This document shows, in pieces, positions 6,342 through 8,619 of a stretch of 8,619 nt of DNA; the stretch's first letter is position 1, and the number at the start of each line of letters is the position of its first letter. The stretch covers positions 1 through 8,619 of the forward strand of contig CACYBT010000260.1 in the NCBI GenBank assembly GCA_902772715.1, given 5' to 3'. The notes beneath the pieces are model-generated. The model saw only the letters and a program-made list of their open reading frames with translations. It was not told where the DNA came from and did not search any database. The DNA is from an uncultured Succinivibrio sp. Its GTDB lineage: Bacteria > Pseudomonadota > Gammaproteobacteria > Enterobacterales > Succinivibrionaceae. Made by a program: the position numbers and the translations under genes.

Positions 6342-6372
6342 AAAGGCTGGGATTACCAGCCTTTGTTGTTTT
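6342..6372. terminator. Bidirectional intrinsic terminator between convergent genes
   Basis: A perfect 9 bp stem (AAAGGCTGG, 6342-6350, with CCAGCCTTT, 6356-6364) closes a GATTA loop. On the + strand it runs into GTTGTTTT, ending the rubrerythrin transcript. On the - strand the same stem is followed by T residues, the complement of the A run before it, so it can also end the adk transcript. Confidence 0.9.
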
Positions 6373-6391
6373 AAAACAGGTGATAAGGCTG

Positions 6392-6925
6392 TCAGCGCTC
6401 CGCCTCTTTACGTAAGAAAACAATAAACTGCTCTAAGGCTTCCTCATTGCTTGGATTACGACCTGAAACCACAAGCATGGCTAAATTGTTCTCCTCTCCA
6501 TAAATAATACTTTCCACATTATCAGACTTACAGGTAAAACTGTACGCGCCTTCAATAAGATTGGATTTTACAGGGAGATCGCATTTTAACTGCTCGGCAG
6601 CAACTCTAGCAAAAAGTTCCGGTTTGACATAACTTGCCTTGATATCTTTGAGACTCGTAACGCTTACTGCCAGAGTATTATCAGCATGCAGGTAACTTAT
6701 GGAATTATCCACACTTGGATTATGCCTTACAGTCCATCCAAAGGGACATGGCAGACTCGCATCAATCTCATTAGGATAATACTGCCTTGAATCCTGCTTT
6801 ATATTGGAATAAACACCATCCAACCTGAGCTCTTCAGCATTTTTGGTGGATACTGTCTCTCCATCCTGAGCGCAGGCAAAGGCTGTAAGACTTATGGATA
6901 ATATAAAGAATAAGATTTTTTTCAT
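6392..6925 (-). CDS. Small secreted/periplasmic protein of unknown function
   Basis: I do not recognise this 177-residue protein. It begins with a classic signal peptide: MKK, a hydrophobic core (residues 4-16), then AFACAQ. Cleavage by signal peptidase I after ACA (residue 19) is most likely. Cys18 could suggest a lipoprotein, but Phe two residues before it makes a poor lipobox. The mature part is polar, with Cys60, Cys115 and Cys132; the last two could form a disulphide in the periplasm. It contains a PFGWTVRHNPS segment and appears to alternate short beta strands and helices. The start lies 16 bases after the adk stop, with an AGG eight bases before ATG, so it is probably co-transcribed with adk. 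It ends with TGA near the bidirectional terminator. Confidence 0.75.
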   Translation of the reverse strand: MKKILFFILSISLTAFACAQDGETVSTKNAEELRLDGVYSNIKQDSRQYYPNEIDASLPCPFGWTVRHNPSVDNSISYLHADNTLAVSVTSLKDIKASYVKPELFARVAAEQLKCDLPVKSNLIEGAYSFTCKSDNVESIIYGEENNLAMLVVSGRNPSNEEALEQFIVFLRKEAER

Positions 6926-6941
6926 TAAAAAACCTGCATAA

Positions 6942-7589
6942 TTATGCTTTTAAAGTGGTAACTATCTCGTTGGCAATCACCTCAACATCACGATTACCAT
7001 CTACACTAAGATAGCGAGTTTTATGCTCTTCACTTAACTTTTTGTAGAAGGCTACAAGAGGTTCAGTCTGAGCATGGTACACTTCAAGACGTTTACGTAC
7101 GGTCTCTTCCTCATCATCCTTTCGGATAGTTAAAGGTTCACCGGTCACATCATCAAGCCCTTCAACCTTAGGAGGATTATAGACAATATGGTAGGTCCTA
7201 CCTGAGGCTAAATGCACACGACGACCTGACATTCTTTTCACAATCTTCTCATCAGGGACCATAAGTTCCACCACAGCATCAATATTAATGCCATTTGCAA
7301 CTAAAGCCTCCGCCTGAGGAATGGTACGAGGAAAGCCATCAAAGAGGAAGCCATTCTTGCAATCCTCTTTGGCAATACGTTCTTTGACTAAGCCTAAAAT
7401 AATGTCATCAGATACCAGTTTGCCCTGATCCATAACCGTCTTAGCCTTAAGACCCAACTCAGTTCCAGCCTTAATGGCGGCACGAAGCATATCACCTGTG
7501 GAAATCTGAGGAATAGCAAAAGCCTCCATCAGTTTCTGAGCCTGAGTCCCTTTACCTGCACCTGGAGGTCCTAATAATATAATACGCAT
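6942..7589 (-). CDS. adk: Adenylate kinase
   Basis: Adenylate kinase catalyses ATP + AMP = 2 ADP in the cytoplasm and sets the adenylate energy charge. The 215-residue product is within one residue of E. coli Adk. It has the P-loop GPPGAGKGT (7-15), the AMP-binding region QISTGDMLRAA (28-38), GFLFDGFPRTIPQA (about 80-93), and a long LID domain (about 122-159) of the Gram-negative type. The LID has HLASGRTYH and no zinc-binding Cys. RKDDEEETVRKRL follows. ATG at 7589 is chosen over an upstream in-frame codon at 7649 because the protein then begins MRIILLG as in E. coli, and GGGAG (7596-7600) lies six bases before it. The 20 extra codons would also overlap the promoter. Confidence 0.97.
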   Translation of the reverse strand: MRIILLGPPGAGKGTQAQKLMEAFAIPQISTGDMLRAAIKAGTELGLKAKTVMDQGKLVSDDIILGLVKERIAKEDCKNGFLFDGFPRTIPQAEALVANGINIDAVVELMVPDEKIVKRMSGRRVHLASGRTYHIVYNPPKVEGLDDVTGEPLTIRKDDEEETVRKRLEVYHAQTEPLVAFYKKLSEEHKTRYLSVDGNRDVEVIANEIVTTLKA

Positions 7590-7620
7590 AATATTCTCCC
7601 TATAATTAACAACTACTAAG

Positions 7621-7649
7621 ATTATAGCATTTAGACCTTGGAGGGGCAA
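7621..7649 (-). promoter_or_regulatory. Strong sigma-70 promoter of adk
   Basis: Read on the - strand, TTGCCC (7649-7644) and a perfect TATAAT (7626-7621) are separated by 17 bp. A TG one base before the -10 makes it an extended type. The inferred start near 7614 gives a leader of about 25 bases before the adk ATG. Confidence 0.85.
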
Positions 7650-7732
7650 TTTTTAAAGTCACTTCAAAGAAATAGGCAAAAGGACCTCATTTTAAAACTG
7701 TTAATCTAATTATAAAAATACTAATTTTGATC

Positions 7733-8619
7733 TTAGTTACGGTCAAGTTGCGACATGATGTATTCACAAACTACAATGCCCCCATAAGGTGAATAATGCT
7801 GAATATCAGCAAACAAAGGGCTGTTATCCTTGAAGGTTATAAATAAAGTCCCATTTTTAAGAGCGATATTGCGATCAATAAATTTAACGTTGCTGCGTTT
7901 GTCTGCATACTCTTTGATTGCCCTGTTAATAATATCCCCATCACCATCAAGATAGTCTCTTGTAACCTTGCATTCTTCCTCATTAACAAGATATGATAAC
8001 AGCGACTTCTTTAAACTGGCATTAACGCATACCACCTTATCCTTTGTCGTATATATCCCCTGGCCTACAATATAGAATTTAAGCTGAGGATGGAGACTTA
8101 TCTGCTCATCAAAATCTTGAAGCAAATCATGTAAAAAAAGATCTAGGGAGGTTCTGTTATTTTCCAGTTTCTTCTCTTTTAGATAAACATGATAGGCGTA
8201 ATACCAGTTATTGGCCAAAACCACCATATCTCCATCAGGAAGCGAGTTGATTACATCCTTATAGGTTTCATAATATTTTTGACGATCTGCTTTAGTAATA
8301 CTCAGCTCCACTTGTTCAATGTTTGCCAGAATTGAACCATAGGCAGTTACTGCAGCAAAGGCATAAACATTGAGTGGTTCGTGTTCCCGATTTTTAAAGT
8401 ATTTAAAATAGTGACCAGTATGGGAATCACCAAAAAAGGTCACATGAGGAGTTTCATTTTCATGGGCAAACTTAATGATGTCATGCCCCTTGAGATCTAC
8501 ATGCACTTCCTGATATTTAGGAGTGCCCAGAATTTCTGCATCATCGGCATAACTCATATATTTATCAAGATAAACCTCAATCCCGCCATTAAATTTCACA
8601 TAAGAGCCAAAGATCAGGA
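7733..8619 (-). CDS. SGNH-domain protein, probable C-terminal half of an acyltransferase-3 (OafA-like) enzyme; 5' end outside window
   Basis: The frame is open to the right edge, so the GTG at 8599 is probably internal and the true start lies outside. Residues are counted from that GTG. Block I is FFGDSH (55-60) with catalytic Ser59. An Asn-containing VVLANNW segment follows (block III-like). DIQHYSPYGG near the C-terminus supplies the Asp265-x-x-His268 pair. This pattern, with GDSH starting after a short beta strand and DxxH about 20 residues from the end, is typical of SGNH domains fused behind membrane acyltransferase-3 domains that O-acetylate lipopolysaccharide or other envelope glycans. 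No membrane segment is visible, as expected for the C-terminal domain. A stand-alone SGNH esterase is the alternative. The 143-bp gap to adk holds the adk promoter and no clear terminator. Confidence 0.72.
   Translation of the reverse strand, partial: LIFGSYVKFNGGIEVYLDKYMSYADDAEILGTPKYQEVHVDLKGHDIIKFAHENETPHVTFFGDSHTGHYFKYFKNREHEPLNVYAFAAVTAYGSILANIEQVELSITKADRQKYYETYKDVINSLPDGDMVVLANNWYYAYHVYLKEKKLENNRTSLDLFLHDLLQDFDEQISLHPQLKFYIVGQGIYTTKDKVVCVNASLKKSLLSYLVNEEECKVTRDYLDGDGDIINRAIKEYADKRSNVKFIDRNIALKNGTLFITFKDNSPLFADIQHYSPYGGIVVCEYIMSQLDRN

Noticed and set aside
7650..7732. Possible hairpin terminator behind the SGNH gene
   Set aside because: The AT-rich spacer contains no GC-rich inverted repeat followed by T on the - strand, so I could not support a terminator.

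Overview
The window looks like chromosomal core sequence from a moderately AT-rich gammaproteobacterium with an anaerobic lifestyle. GalU, YhdT, PanF and Adk all resemble their enterobacterial counterparts closely. A PerR-type regulator next to a reverse rubrerythrin is the kind of oxidative-stress module seen in anaerobes. A Succinivibrionaceae-like host would fit this mixture, but that is inference, and no 16S rRNA or other marker is present to prove it. I see no mobile element, CRISPR array, tRNA or rRNA.

Layout, left to right. (1) The 3' end of galU (3-266, +) ends in a strong intrinsic terminator. (2) About 540 bp (297-838) carry no convincing gene, but include the probable promoter of the next operon. 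(3) A tightly packed + strand operon follows: yhdT, panF and two tandem MdtG-like MFS transporters (839-5035). The gaps are an 8 bp overlap, 2 nt and 21 nt. (4) A Fur/PerR-family regulator (5152-5538, +) has a 20 bp near-palindrome lying across its own promoter. (5) A reverse rubrerythrin (5673-6323, +) follows, with an in-frame TAG at codon 49, and then a terminator that would work in both directions. (6) On the - strand, adk (6942-7589) has a near-consensus promoter and is followed after 16 nt by a small secreted protein of unknown function (6392-6925). (7) At the right edge, also on the - strand, is the C-terminal SGNH part of a probable cell-envelope acyltransferase (7733-8619, incomplete).

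How the parts work together: YhdT and PanF form a known pair linked to sodium-coupled pantothenate uptake, to which two related drug-efflux-type permeases have been added. The regulator and rubrerythrin form a plausible peroxide-sensing and peroxide-removing pair. A 9 bp half of the regulator's palindrome recurs in front of rubrerythrin.

The most notable point is the rubrerythrin. All metal ligands on both sides of the TAG are kept and there is no other damage. The TAG falls in the linker between the N-terminal rubredoxin-like domain and the diiron domain. The only other TAG ending a recognised gene here, that of galU, is followed directly by TAA. A recent nonsense mutation or a base-call error is the simplest explanation. 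Amber suppression or readthrough is a testable alternative.
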